From positions 1-26,667 of the IMG/VR virus record IMGVR_UViG_3300047560_000182: DNA of 26,667 nt. One strand, written 5' to 3'. The stretch is from a virus. The notes under the pieces were generated by a model. It was given only the letters and a program-made list of their open reading frames with translations. It did not search any database and had not been told where the DNA came from. Made by a program: the position numbers and the translations under genes. This document shows positions 1 to 6,596 of the stretch, piece by piece. Positions within the stretch are counted from its first letter, which is position 1. Every line of letters begins with the position of its first letter.

Positions 1-168
1 CGCTTTTGCAATACGGTGCAGTTCCCTATGCCCAGATAAAGTACCGTGGTCAGTGATGGCAATTGCTGGCATCCCTAACTCAACTGCACGGTTCACGTAT
101 TCTTCTGGAGTAGCGATTCCGTCAAAGAGGGAGTAGTGGGTATGGACGTGTAAGCCTACGTAACTCAT
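1..168 (-). CDS. dnaE: DNA polymerase III alpha subunit (DnaE-like), N-terminal PHP domain, partial
   Basis: The 56 visible codons start at an ATG at 168 and run off the left edge in frame. The peptide begins MSYVGLHVHTHYSLFDG and contains AIAITDHGTLSG at residues 35-46. The His-x-His-x-His pattern (residues 7, 9, 11) followed by Ser13, and the Asp40-His41-Gly42 motif, are the first metal-binding motifs of the PHP domain at the N-terminus of bacterial-type replicative polymerases (DnaE/PolC family). The expected role is genome replication with the phage primase, helicase and SSB encoded just upstream. The start lies 3 bases after the SSB stop codon with only a weak ribosome site, so translation is probably coupled. 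The intact metal motif suggests a functional PHP site, but the polymerase domain lies outside the window. A stand-alone PHP phosphoesterase cannot be excluded. Confidence 0.85.
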   Translation of the reverse strand, partial: MSYVGLHVHTHYSLFDGIATPEEYVNRAVELGMPAIAITDHGTLSGHRELHRIAKA

Positions 169-171
169 CTA

Positions 172-825
172 TTACCAGTCGATGTTTGTGCTAGTAACAG
201 ATGGAGTATCAAACCCAAAGTAGAATGCTTCCTGCTCTGGATAAGGAACTTCACGAACAACCTTTTCTAGGTTGAAGAACTCGTAGCCGTCCCATGGGAA
301 TGGCTCTGTGTCTGGCTTTGATGGAAGAAGTGTGTAGTTGGTTTCAGTTCCCTGTCCATTACGCTTTAACTTCCATTCAAGGTTTGAGATGCTACCTGTA
401 TCAAGTGCATACTCACGAATGTTATTGAATGCTGACTGCTTTGAGATACCCTGTGACCATACGGCAATATAGGCATCTTCTGTTCCGTCATTAATCAATA
501 CATTGCAGTAGAAACGAAGTCGTGCTCTCCAGCCTGACTTTGGCTCCTTACGAGCCATTTCGCAACCAAAGCAGCGACCTTCTGATTCTTGTGTACAAGC
601 AGCCTTACGCTTATAGTCTTTTGGATTTGTATGTTCTGCAACTACAACAGATAGACCACGATCTTCTGAGTAGTTTGCTGAATCCTGGTCCAACTCTTCA
701 ACGAATCGAACCTTTGCTGATTGTCCGTCGGCTAACTTTACCCAACGAACCTTTTGACCTGTGCTTTCGAACTTTGGCTTATCGAGCAGGGCGTTGATGT
801 CTTTTAATCCCTTAATTACGCTCAT
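172..825 (-). CDS. Single-stranded DNA-binding protein, T4 gp32-like with zinc site
   Basis: A 217-aa protein starting MSVIKGLKDI. Residues 25-43 resemble the start of the OB-fold core of gp32-type proteins (KVRWVKLADGQSAKVRFVEE). His65, Cys77, Cys85 and Cys88 have almost the same positions as the zinc ligands known in T4 gp32 (His64, Cys77, Cys87, Cys90). It should coat single-stranded DNA at the phage replication fork and during recombination. It sits between the primase and polymerase genes in the replication operon. The ATG is preceded by a clear GAAGGAG ribosome site. The C-terminus is not strongly acidic, unlike the protein-interaction tail of T4 gp32, so partner recruitment may differ. 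A possible promoter lies at 854-862. The family call rests on the zinc pattern and the neighbourhood. Confidence 0.82.
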   Translation of the reverse strand: MSVIKGLKDINALLDKPKFESTGQKVRWVKLADGQSAKVRFVEELDQDSANYSEDRGLSVVVAEHTNPKDYKRKAACTQESEGRCFGCEMARKEPKSGWRARLRFYCNVLINDGTEDAYIAVWSQGISKQSAFNNIREYALDTGSISNLEWKLKRNGQGTETNYTLLPSKPDTEPFPWDGYEFFNLEKVVREVPYPEQEAFYFGFDTPSVTSTNIDW

Positions 826-851
826 CTTTTTCTCCTTCTGTGTTGTTTGTA

Positions 852-1796
852 TTAGTTTAGCATAGACATGATTGATTTGTCAAACTGGAAATCAAGTTTC
901 TTTATTTCTTCGTCTGGCATATCTCCAATGTCCTTATATTGTTTATCTAGTTTGATTACGCTAACACGAGAGCCAAGTTTTTCAATTATCTTATCTTTCA
1001 TGTTACCGCCTGCTTCATCGTTATCTGCAATAACAATAATGTTATTAAAGTACTTTTGAAGCAATTCTATTTGTATGTTGGAGACATTTGCTCCAAGTGT
1101 TGCTACTGCTGGAAAACCAACTTGATCTAATCTAATAGCATCAAACGATGATTCAACTATATATATTCTATCAGCAGTCTTAACTCTATGCAAGTTAAAA
1201 AGTGTTTTTGCTTTTGGTAGACCTGGAGTATTTTTGAACTCCTTGCCCTCAATAGAACGACCAACAAAACCAACTGGCATACCGTCAGGACTATGCACTG
1301 GAACAGTAACCATGTCTTGCTTCTCAGAATATCCAAGAGAGAACTTGGCACATGAGGATGAACTAATCTTTCTATATATAAAATAGTCTTTTGCTCTATC
1401 TGAGGACAATAGATTATTGTTTAGTCTCTTAATGATAAGTTCATCGAATGGAACAAACTCAGGCTTTGCATATAGTTGCTTGTTGATTTCTTGCTCTAGG
1501 TCTACCTGAGTTTCTTTATTTTTAATAAACCTAATTGACTCAAAGTATGTTCTTCCAGTTGTATGCATAACTAGTTCAATTAGGTCTGCAATCTTCTGAC
1601 ATGAAAAGCAAAAGAATGTTCCGTTAAACTTATCGACTTCTCCTGCAGGGGTTCTGTTGTTATTGTGGAATGGGCAAAAGATAATGTAATCTGAGTCTAC
1701 TTCTGATTCAACGGTAATTCCTGATCCCGTGATGACTCTTTTGATCTGTTCTTTTGTGTATAGATTGCTTTTGTTCCGTCTATTCCTGATATCCAT
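852..1796 (-). CDS. DNA primase (CHC2 zinc finger plus TOPRIM)
   Basis: A 314-aa DnaG-type primase, much shorter than bacterial DnaG (about 600 aa) because it lacks the C-terminal helicase-binding region. Residues 41-66 hold the zinc-binding motif: Cys41, His44, Cys63, Cys66 (CPFH, then CFSC). The TOPRIM domain spans roughly residues 205-290, with the catalytic Glu215 in IYIVESSFDA and the acidic Asp258-x-Asp260 pair in VIADNDEAG. It synthesises RNA primers for the phage polymerase and probably contacts the DnaB-type helicase encoded at 2063-3286. The ATG at 1796 follows a GGAAGAGG ribosome site. The first 100 bases overlap the end of the upstream gene in another frame. Both the N-terminal helix region and the zinc site are needed for the fold, so a much later start is unlikely. 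Confidence 0.92.
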   Translation of the reverse strand: MDIRNRRNKSNLYTKEQIKRVITGSGITVESEVDSDYIIFCPFHNNNRTPAGEVDKFNGTFFCFSCQKIADLIELVMHTTGRTYFESIRFIKNKETQVDLEQEINKQLYAKPEFVPFDELIIKRLNNNLLSSDRAKDYFIYRKISSSSCAKFSLGYSEKQDMVTVPVHSPDGMPVGFVGRSIEGKEFKNTPGLPKAKTLFNLHRVKTADRIYIVESSFDAIRLDQVGFPAVATLGANVSNIQIELLQKYFNNIIVIADNDEAGGNMKDKIIEKLGSRVSVIKLDKQYKDIGDMPDEEIKKLDFQFDKSIMSMLN

Positions 1797-2041
1797 TCGC
1801 TATTCCTCTTCCCTACATGTATCCCGTGTACTGTTAATGCAAAATTAAATGTTTGTTTTGTTTCATTATAGTCTATTGTAAAGTCTGGCTCAATATCCAA
1901 TCGTGGAACATATCCGCTAAGGCGCATCTCTGTGACCAGAAGCCTGATATATTCATTTTTGAGCCTACCAATTGCAGATTCATCATGGATTGATCCATCT
2001 AGATAAAACTTCTTGATAGGCTTGTGATGGTAATTTGCCAT
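1697..2041 (-). CDS. Hypothetical protein of the replication operon, overlaps primase
   Basis: A 114-aa protein, not recognised as a named family. It has a mixed helix/strand character: an N-terminal basic stretch (YHHKPIKKFYLDGSI), a helical segment around residues 24-42 (GRLKNEYIRLLVTEMRLSG), then alternating hydrophobic strands around residues 48-78. The C-terminal 30 residues are polar and charged (KNRSKESSRDQ). It lies between the helicase and primase genes, so a replication accessory role is plausible but unproven. Its last 100 bases overlap the primase start in a different frame, which is long for this compact genome. No Shine-Dalgarno site precedes the ATG; instead TATAAT ends 5 bases before it, which suggests a leaderless transcript or translational coupling to the helicase gene ending 22 bases upstream. 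Confidence 0.7.
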   Translation of the reverse strand: MANYHHKPIKKFYLDGSIHDESAIGRLKNEYIRLLVTEMRLSGYVPRLDIEPDFTIDYNETKQTFNFALTVHGIHVGKRNSEWISGIDGTKAIYTQKNRSKESSRDQELPLNQK

Positions 2042-2046
2042 ACCAT

Positions 2047-2052
2047 ATTATA
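2047..2052 (-). promoter_or_regulatory. Possible -10 element (TATAAT) for a leaderless transcript
   Basis: A perfect TATAAT on the minus strand lies in the 21-base gap after the helicase stop codon. Its last base is 6 positions from the first base of the downstream ATG at 2041, so transcription would start at or next to the A of the start codon. There is no Shine-Dalgarno sequence in the gap. The spacing matches leaderless promoters known from actinobacteria. The element lacks the TGn extension seen at other promoters in this window, so it could be chance in AT-rich DNA. Confidence 0.4.
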
Positions 2053-2062
2053 ACTGCCAATG

Positions 2063-3286
2063 TTAATTTTTATCCTCAAAGTCCTTGTATCGATAATATC
2101 CCCTGTCAAAATCGACCTGTACCAAGAAATCTCCCATAAATCCGTTACGGTTCTTTCTAAAGGCACATTCAATGATATCACTATTTGCCCCACGACCAAG
2201 TGCAATAACCCAGTCAGCATCGTAGGCAATCTGCTTAGACCATGCTGTTTGGCCCAGTGTAGGGACCGCTGAGAGGTCATTAGAGTCATCTGGTGTAGCA
2301 GATGAGATAGCAATAATAGGCACCTCTTCGCCAATAGCCATAAGTTTTAGTTCTCGTGAAAGGTTCTTCATTCGTACTGTTTCGTTGTCTGACTTTTGGT
2401 TTGGTGACATCAACTGTAGGTAGTCTACAATTACGAAGTCTGGCTTATACTGATCAATCTTTCCACGAAGAACAGAAGGGTTGATCTCTCCACCTGAATC
2501 ATTAGAGATGATATGAAACTCTGGCTTACCTTGTAGGTGCTTCTGATGCCACATCTTGAGTGTATCTAATTCAACATCTCCAGCAGATAACTTTCTGTGT
2601 GACCATAGACCCTCACCCATAATTGTAAAGACACGATTGCGGACTTCTGTTTCGCTCATTTCAAGTGAGATTACTAGTGGCGACTTTCCCTGCTTCCATG
2701 CTTGCACAGCAAAGTATAGTGCCATCCAAGACTTACCAATTCCTGGATAAGCAAGGAACACTCCAAGTTGTCCTGGCATAATTCCTGCTGGGAGATAGTT
2801 ATCAAATCCTGGAAGGTTTGTCTTAATGCCTAGATGTCCTGCTGCTTGCTGTTCTTTTAGTTGCTCATAATATGCAATTGCAGACTCAATATCCGTTACA
2901 TCAATATCACGAATAGCAGATGTATTCTTTTTTAGTTCAGAAGTCTTGGTTATAAGTTCTTCTAGAGCATGACCGCCATTACCAGTCTGAACTTCTGATG
3001 CAGCAGATCTTAGAATATCTTTTAGGCTGTCTGTTAGATACTCTGTTTGTAATTCTTCTAAATGGTGCTTTGTCGCACCCACGCCTTCGATTGGCTGGAA
3101 GTCACGAAACTTATCAACAACTAGGTCTACTGGTGGAACAGAACTATTGTTCTCAAAGTAATTGCGAATAAAGTTCCAAACATCGTTATGGGTTCTTAGA
3201 AGGTTATCAACATTTGCCTGAAGAAGAACATGTACCTGCTTATCATTGAGGACTGCGGAGATTACCTTTGCTTCTGTATTATTCAC
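2063..3286 (-). CDS. Replicative DNA helicase, DnaB-like
   Basis: A 407-aa RecA-fold helicase of the DnaB family. The N-terminal part (residues about 1-110) resembles the helical DnaB N-domain, followed by a linker helix and the ATPase core. The Walker A is AYPGIGKS at residues 179-186, the acidic motif SLEMSE surrounds Glu209, the Walker B is FVIVDY at residues 284-289, and KNRNG at residues 378-382 carries the likely arginine finger. It should unwind DNA ahead of the phage polymerase. The start is a GTG at 3286, chosen because AAGGAG lies 7 bases upstream; it overlaps the preceding gene by 8 bases. Two oddities: the first Gly of the Walker A consensus is Ala, and the usual sensor Gln after the fourth strand is Ser (AISSA, residues 326-330). 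The ATPase motifs otherwise look intact. Confidence 0.92.
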   Translation of the reverse strand: MNNTEAKVISAVLNDKQVHVLLQANVDNLLRTHNDVWNFIRNYFENNSSVPPVDLVVDKFRDFQPIEGVGATKHHLEELQTEYLTDSLKDILRSAASEVQTGNGGHALEELITKTSELKKNTSAIRDIDVTDIESAIAYYEQLKEQQAAGHLGIKTNLPGFDNYLPAGIMPGQLGVFLAYPGIGKSWMALYFAVQAWKQGKSPLVISLEMSETEVRNRVFTIMGEGLWSHRKLSAGDVELDTLKMWHQKHLQGKPEFHIISNDSGGEINPSVLRGKIDQYKPDFVIVDYLQLMSPNQKSDNETVRMKNLSRELKLMAIGEEVPIIAISSATPDDSNDLSAVPTLGQTAWSKQIAYDADWVIALGRGANSDIIECAFRKNRNGFMGDFLVQVDFDRGYYRYKDFEDKN

Positions 3287-3587
3287 TTAACCACTCCTTA
3301 GCCATTCGTCTACGCTCTGCTCTTTCTTTATCGTCTTGTTCTTTATCTAGTTTTGCCTGCAAAATCTTTTCTGCATTATAAGCAAAGTAATTCCAACTTG
3401 GTGACTGAGCAACCTTAAAGTATTGCTCTAGTAAATCGTAGCACATGGGAAGCCCATATGACTCAATAAGTGCATCTGACGCCCACTGCTCAACATTTAA
3501 ATTTAATGATGGCTTTTGCTCATACTTTGCAGTATGTAATTTGCTATATCTTGAAAGCAAAGCCATGCGGTCTTTGCGTTCAGCCAT
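3279..3587 (-). CDS. Small helical protein upstream of helicase (possible replication accessory)
   Basis: A 102-aa protein without a recognised family. It looks mostly helical: a basic N-terminus (MAERKDRMALLSRYSK), a central segment with aromatic residues (WASDALIESYGLPMCYDLLEQYF and WNYFAYNAE), and a strongly charged C-terminal helix (residues about 80-102, KLDKEQDDKERAERRRMAKEW). It begins in a TAATG junction with the preceding gene and its end overlaps the helicase start by 8 bases, so the two should be produced together. Small helical proteins directly upstream of a phage DnaB gene are often helicase loaders or regulators; here that is only an inference from position. Confidence 0.72.
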   Translation of the reverse strand: MAERKDRMALLSRYSKLHTAKYEQKPSLNLNVEQWASDALIESYGLPMCYDLLEQYFKVAQSPSWNYFAYNAEKILQAKLDKEQDDKERAERRRMAKEWLSE

Positions 3588-3787
3588 TATTCGTTAATCT
3601 CTGCTTTCGCTTCGTTAATCTTTTCAGTTAGTTTATCTTCAACAAACTTATAGACACGCTCAAATGCCTGATCTGTATTTTCTCCGTCACGCTTGCTATC
3701 TACTACCCCAAGGTCCAATCGTAAAGATTGAAAATTGCCAAGGTTAAGTGTATATCCTAGTGTAACTGATACCTTTGTTTCTTCCAT
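3587..3787 (-). CDS. Hypothetical small protein
   Basis: A 66-aa protein from the ATG at 3787. I chose that start because AAGGG lies 7 bases upstream of it. An in-frame ATG at 3802 sits in a TAATG junction with the preceding gene and would add five residues (MKGMN) but has no ribosome site of its own. The sequence has an N-terminal beta-like half (VSVTLGYTLNLGNFQSLRLDLGV) and an amphipathic helical C-terminal half (AFERVYKFVEDKLTEKINEAK). No named family is recognised. It lies between a MerR-like DNA-binding protein and the pre-helicase gene, so it is part of the early or replication operon. It could be a small regulator or scaffold; nothing in the sequence decides this. Confidence 0.68.
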   Translation of the reverse strand: MEETKVSVTLGYTLNLGNFQSLRLDLGVVDSKRDGENTDQAFERVYKFVEDKLTEKINEAKAEINE

Positions 3788-3801
3788 GTTCATACCCTTC
3801 A

Positions 3802-4344
3802 TTAAATAGATTCAGACCACACTGGAATGAATCGTCCATCTTCAGTTCTCGTATATGTAAGTATACCGTCTCCCATTCGCCGTGTCAACTCTTGGCGTGA
3901 TGGGGTAATATCATTTGTTATTAACTTATCTTTTCTTGGTCTACCAATATGGTATGTAGCAAGTATATCACGAATCTCATGAACCTGCGACTCAGAATAA
4001 TAAGATCTTACCTGAAATCCTCTTGCCCCACCCTTTTGTGAACCCATTGGAAATGGTATAATTCCACGCTTCATTAGTGATGGCATATATTTTTTATGAC
4101 GATTAACTAAATCAGCAGTCTGCCCAACTGTGTAGGCTCTTTCTCTTTTAGTTTTAAAATCATTAATTAAACAACTTTCTATTCTGTCTTTTGTAATGTT
4201 ATAAACAGACATAATACCATTTGATCTATTCAGATGGTGTACACGAACAAGGTCTCCGTTTAGGAACCAGACCTTTTTGTTCCCTGGGATTACAGGGAGG
4301 AGATTGTATTTCTCGCTCTCAATTGTTCCCTTTTTAGTAGCCAT
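3802..4344 (-). CDS. DNA-binding protein, MerR-like helix-turn-helix with AT-hook
   Basis: A 180-aa basic protein. Residues about 70-128 resemble the winged helix-turn-helix of MerR/excisionase proteins: a helix beginning YTVGQTADLVNRH, a second helix with KRGIIPFP, a wing rich in Gly and Lys, and a third element YYSESQVHEIRDIL. It is followed by GRPRKDK (residues about 134-140), an AT-hook core that binds the minor groove of AT-rich DNA. It probably regulates transcription or replication; its position at the border between tail and replication genes would suit a switch factor. The ATG at 4344 has a strong GGAGGG ribosome site 4 bases upstream, and the gene begins inside the end of the zinc-ribbon gene (55-base overlap, different frame). 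The N-terminal 65 residues are unassigned. Confidence 0.72.
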   Translation of the reverse strand: MATKKGTIESEKYNLLPVIPGNKKVWFLNGDLVRVHHLNRSNGIMSVYNITKDRIESCLINDFKTKRERAYTVGQTADLVNRHKKYMPSLMKRGIIPFPMGSQKGGARGFQVRSYYSESQVHEIRDILATYHIGRPRKDKLITNDITPSRQELTRRMGDGILTYTRTEDGRFIPVWSESI

Positions 4345-4481
4345 CTTCCCTCCGCAGTGCTTTCTGGTGGATTATAAAAATTTCTTGAACCGCAATATAA
4401 ACAGTATGTCTCTAAATGCATAACAGAACTATACTGTCTGTCAACAAACATTCTACGATTACACTTCTTGCATGCGATCAT
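4290..4481 (-). CDS. Zinc-ribbon miniprotein
   Basis: A 63-aa protein with two CxxC pairs: Cys4-x2-Cys7 (CKKC) and Cys27-x2-Cys30 (CLYC), the layout of a small zinc ribbon. The C-terminal half is polar and basic (RWLLKREQLRARN). It starts in a TAATG junction with the preceding fibre gene, so translation is likely coupled, and its end overlaps the MerR-like gene by 55 bases. Such miniproteins can bind DNA, RNA or a protein partner; the next gene encodes a DNA-binding protein, so a regulatory pair is possible. The metal site is clear from the sequence; the function is not known. Confidence 0.7.
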   Translation of the reverse strand: MIACKKCNRRMFVDRQYSSVMHLETYCLYCGSRNFYNPPESTAEGRWLLKREQLRARNTISSL

Positions 4482-4927
4482 TAGTTTGGAATACCGATTA
4501 CAATAGCATTAACTCCAACTGATAGATCTCCACCAGTAGAATTAAATCTGACCACTCCTTGTGCGCCAGATGCTGTTATAGAACTTATAACAACAGTTAC
4601 ATTTCGTCCAGCAACAGTATTACCAACATTCACTGGTGTTGCAGTTACAATTGGTGGATACTTAAACAAAAAGTTATTAAATGGAATTGAGAATGTTACT
4701 TCTTCTCCAGAGGTTTTAGATGCGCTGTTAACTACTGAGATATAAGATGCAAAAATCTTTACATCTCCAACCTTGCTATATTGTGTTCCATTGACTGGAG
4801 TATCTACTGATACATTTTTAGTTGTTGACGAAGCCTCAGTTGCGATCTGATTTATGGCATTAGCCATCTCATAGACGTATGTAACGTCTAATGGTTGTCC
4901 TCGTTCTGGTAGTGGTAATTTAGCCAT
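4481..4927 (-). CDS. Tail fibre / receptor-binding tip-like protein
   Basis: A 148-aa protein. Residues 1-35 form a polar helix-like attachment segment (LPLPERGQPLDVTYVYEMANAINQIA), followed by a beta-rich domain with many Val, Thr and Ser (residues about 50-148), including FLFKYPPIVTATP, a pattern common in the C-terminal beta-sandwich of phage fibre tips and H-type-lectin-like modules. It is the last structural gene before the regulatory genes. The ATG at 4927 is preceded by AGGAGA and, 17 bases upstream, by an extended -10 promoter (4944-4952), so it can be expressed separately from the tail operon. Host-receptor binding is an inference from fold pattern and position. Confidence 0.68.
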   Translation of the reverse strand: MAKLPLPERGQPLDVTYVYEMANAINQIATEASSTTKNVSVDTPVNGTQYSKVGDVKIFASYISVVNSASKTSGEEVTFSIPFNNFLFKYPPIVTATPVNVGNTVAGRNVTVVISSITASGAQGVVRFNSTGGDLSVGVNAIVIGIPN

Positions 4928-4943
4928 GTTTTCTCCTAATACA

Positions 4944-4952
4944 ATTATACCA
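4944..4952 (-). promoter_or_regulatory. Extended -10 promoter, TGGTATAAT
   Basis: The minus strand reads TGGTATAAT, a perfect extended -10 element, across the stop codon of the preceding gene. Transcription should start about 17 to 18 bases after the TG, leaving a leader of about 10 bases that contains the AGGAGA ribosome site of the fibre-tip gene at 4927. No good -35 box is seen at the usual distance, as expected for this promoter class. A 5-bp hairpin (ATACC/GGTAT, 4947-4961) overlaps it. The same motif is found at 21872, 22588, 23351 and 26471. Confidence 0.6.
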
Positions 4953-5376
4953 CTAGGGTATCTGTTCCTTCAAAAATTTGTAGCGCTGGATTGAGAACTT
5001 TCTTTATTCCCTGCAATTGAATAATAATATTAACTTTTACCGCTCCAGGATTTAAAAATGAATATCCGTGACTGAAAGCCTCTCCATGATGAAAATATTC
5101 TGCATCATCAAAACTAACAAAAATATCGTATGCCTCTTTATCATTTCCATTTTCTGGATCTGTCCAGTAAACTTGTACTCCCTTTTGGCTAATCTCTACG
5201 CTTCCGTCAACATTTTCTGCTTGTGGTGCAATAACACTATAGATTGGAGACCAGTGAGATGTTCTGTTTTTGTCAGATGAAATAATTCTATATCTAAATG
5301 AATAGTTATTGTCTGGGCCAATGGGTGGTAAGTTATCTTTTTTAATTACAACTTTTTTAATTCCAGATATTGCCAT
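4945..5376 (-). CDS. Minor tail protein with fibronectin-III-like fold
   Basis: A 143-aa, beta-rich protein. Residues about 22-85 read like a fibronectin type III or related Ig-type domain: FRYRIISSDKNRTSHWSPIY corresponds to the strand pattern ending in the typical W-S-P, and VQVYWTDPENGNDKEAYDIF matches the following strands. A second beta segment fills residues 90-143. Such domains are common in phage tail tips and baseplates, where they support weak carbohydrate or cell-surface contacts. It starts in a TAATG junction with the 406-aa tail protein upstream and ends inside the promoter of the next gene. The fold call is by pattern only, and the precise place in the virion is unknown. Confidence 0.65.
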   Translation of the reverse strand: MAISGIKKVVIKKDNLPPIGPDNNYSFRYRIISSDKNRTSHWSPIYSVIAPQAENVDGSVEISQKGVQVYWTDPENGNDKEAYDIFVSFDDAEYFHHGEAFSHGYSFLNPGAVKVNIIIQLQGIKKVLNPALQIFEGTDTLVV

Positions 5377-6596
5377 TATTGTACATCCATGCCAAATCTA
5401 AATTCTAGATAGTTTGTAGTATTTGCAATTTTTACAATTGGCAAGGACCCTGTATTTTTAATGACAGAGTATCCAGTCAATCCGTAGAGTGGATTTTCTA
5501 CTGACTTATTCTCAAGCCTAAGTCCATCTAAACCAATATAGTAGTCTTCGCTTACCTGGCCGTTCTTTGTTATGGATACATAGATTTTTGCAATACCTAC
5601 AGATCCCCAAGAAAATCCAGAACTCTTTACAAGTTCCTGCAACTGCTTTGTTATAATGACATATCTATTTGTGCTAAAGTCCTGTTCAATATCTGCTTCT
5701 CCAGCAACAAAAGATGTGTTATCAATGTCGACTTCTAGCCTTGCCCATTGACCATCATCGTAAAGGTCTGATGAAGAAAACTCAACCAAGATCTTTACAT
5801 TATCTGGGCTTGATGTATCAGAGACAGACTTATTAATTACTGAAAATGCAAGTTTTAACTCATCCTTTGGAGAATTTTTACTAAAGTCAATAGATGTTCC
5901 AGTAAGGTGGATGTGATTTGATCCTTCTGCAGGAACCATTTTGCCAGATCCATCAATATTGAGGGTAGCATTATCACCTTGAATCATGATAATATTATTT
6001 AAAAATCTGCAGCGCTCATGTCTATTTAGTCTTTCATTGTTAAACCCAGTAACAAATATCTTATTGTCAGCATTTGTATTGAAAACTGGGGTCGCAGTTT
6101 TTGTTGCTACAGTAGAATCATATTGCTTTGTGGCTGGGTTTAGTTTGTACTCTCCAGCAATAACACCTGTTTCGCCGTCAACATCTAATGGAACATAAAT
6201 AGTTGGAATTGCTTCTGCAGCAGACTGTGAGTGGTACTCCCAATTTTCTGCATCATTAAATGAGTAAATGTTTTTACTATCATATGCTCCTGCCACAGGA
6301 TTTGATCCTGCTGAATAAACACCAACCTCTGTGATCTCATATCGTTCTTCTGTTGGTAGTTCTGCAGTAAGCACGATCTTTGATACCCCGTCTTCATTTA
6401 CATATCCACGAGATGTGATTGGCACTCTAAACATCTCAAAGTCCAGTGTTTTCTTTGTGGAGTAATCTACAAGGGTAAGATCCGCATCTGATGGCAGAGG
6501 CTTTGCTCCGCAACCGACAGCAATATATGAGGCATAGGCTGGAGCCTGCCCAACAAGATATTTGGCAATAATGCCTTTCCCAGTATTAGTAATCAT
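5376..6596 (-). CDS. Minor tail / baseplate protein
   Basis: A 406-aa protein. Residues 1-120 form a compact start (MITNTGKGIIAKYLVGQ, then YASYIAVGCGAKPL and RYEITEVGVYSAG) of the kind found at the N-terminus of phage tail-tip or fibre proteins that attach to the baseplate. The rest is beta-rich; residues about 215-375 look like a jelly-roll or carbohydrate-binding type domain (LNIDGSGKMVPAEGSNHIHL, then WARLEVDIDNTSF and YYIGLDGLRLENKS). It likely belongs to the adsorption apparatus at the tail end. The start lies in a TAATG junction with the 165-aa gene. Lectin-like function is an inference; no catalytic motif is seen. Confidence 0.68.
   Translation of the reverse strand: MITNTGKGIIAKYLVGQAPAYASYIAVGCGAKPLPSDADLTLVDYSTKKTLDFEMFRVPITSRGYVNEDGVSKIVLTAELPTEERYEITEVGVYSAGSNPVAGAYDSKNIYSFNDAENWEYHSQSAAEAIPTIYVPLDVDGETGVIAGEYKLNPATKQYDSTVATKTATPVFNTNADNKIFVTGFNNERLNRHERCRFLNNIIMIQGDNATLNIDGSGKMVPAEGSNHIHLTGTSIDFSKNSPKDELKLAFSVINKSVSDTSSPDNVKILVEFSSSDLYDDGQWARLEVDIDNTSFVAGEADIEQDFSTNRYVIITKQLQELVKSSGFSWGSVGIAKIYVSITKNGQVSEDYYIGLDGLRLENKSVENPLYGLTGYSVIKNTGSLPIVKIANTTNYLEFRFGMDVQ

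Noticed and set aside
854-862. TGCTAAACT, a possible extended -10 before the SSB gene
   Set aside because: It overlaps the last codons of the primase and deviates from the TATA(A/C)T core shared by the other promoters; too weak to list as a feature, though a promoter for SSB would make sense.
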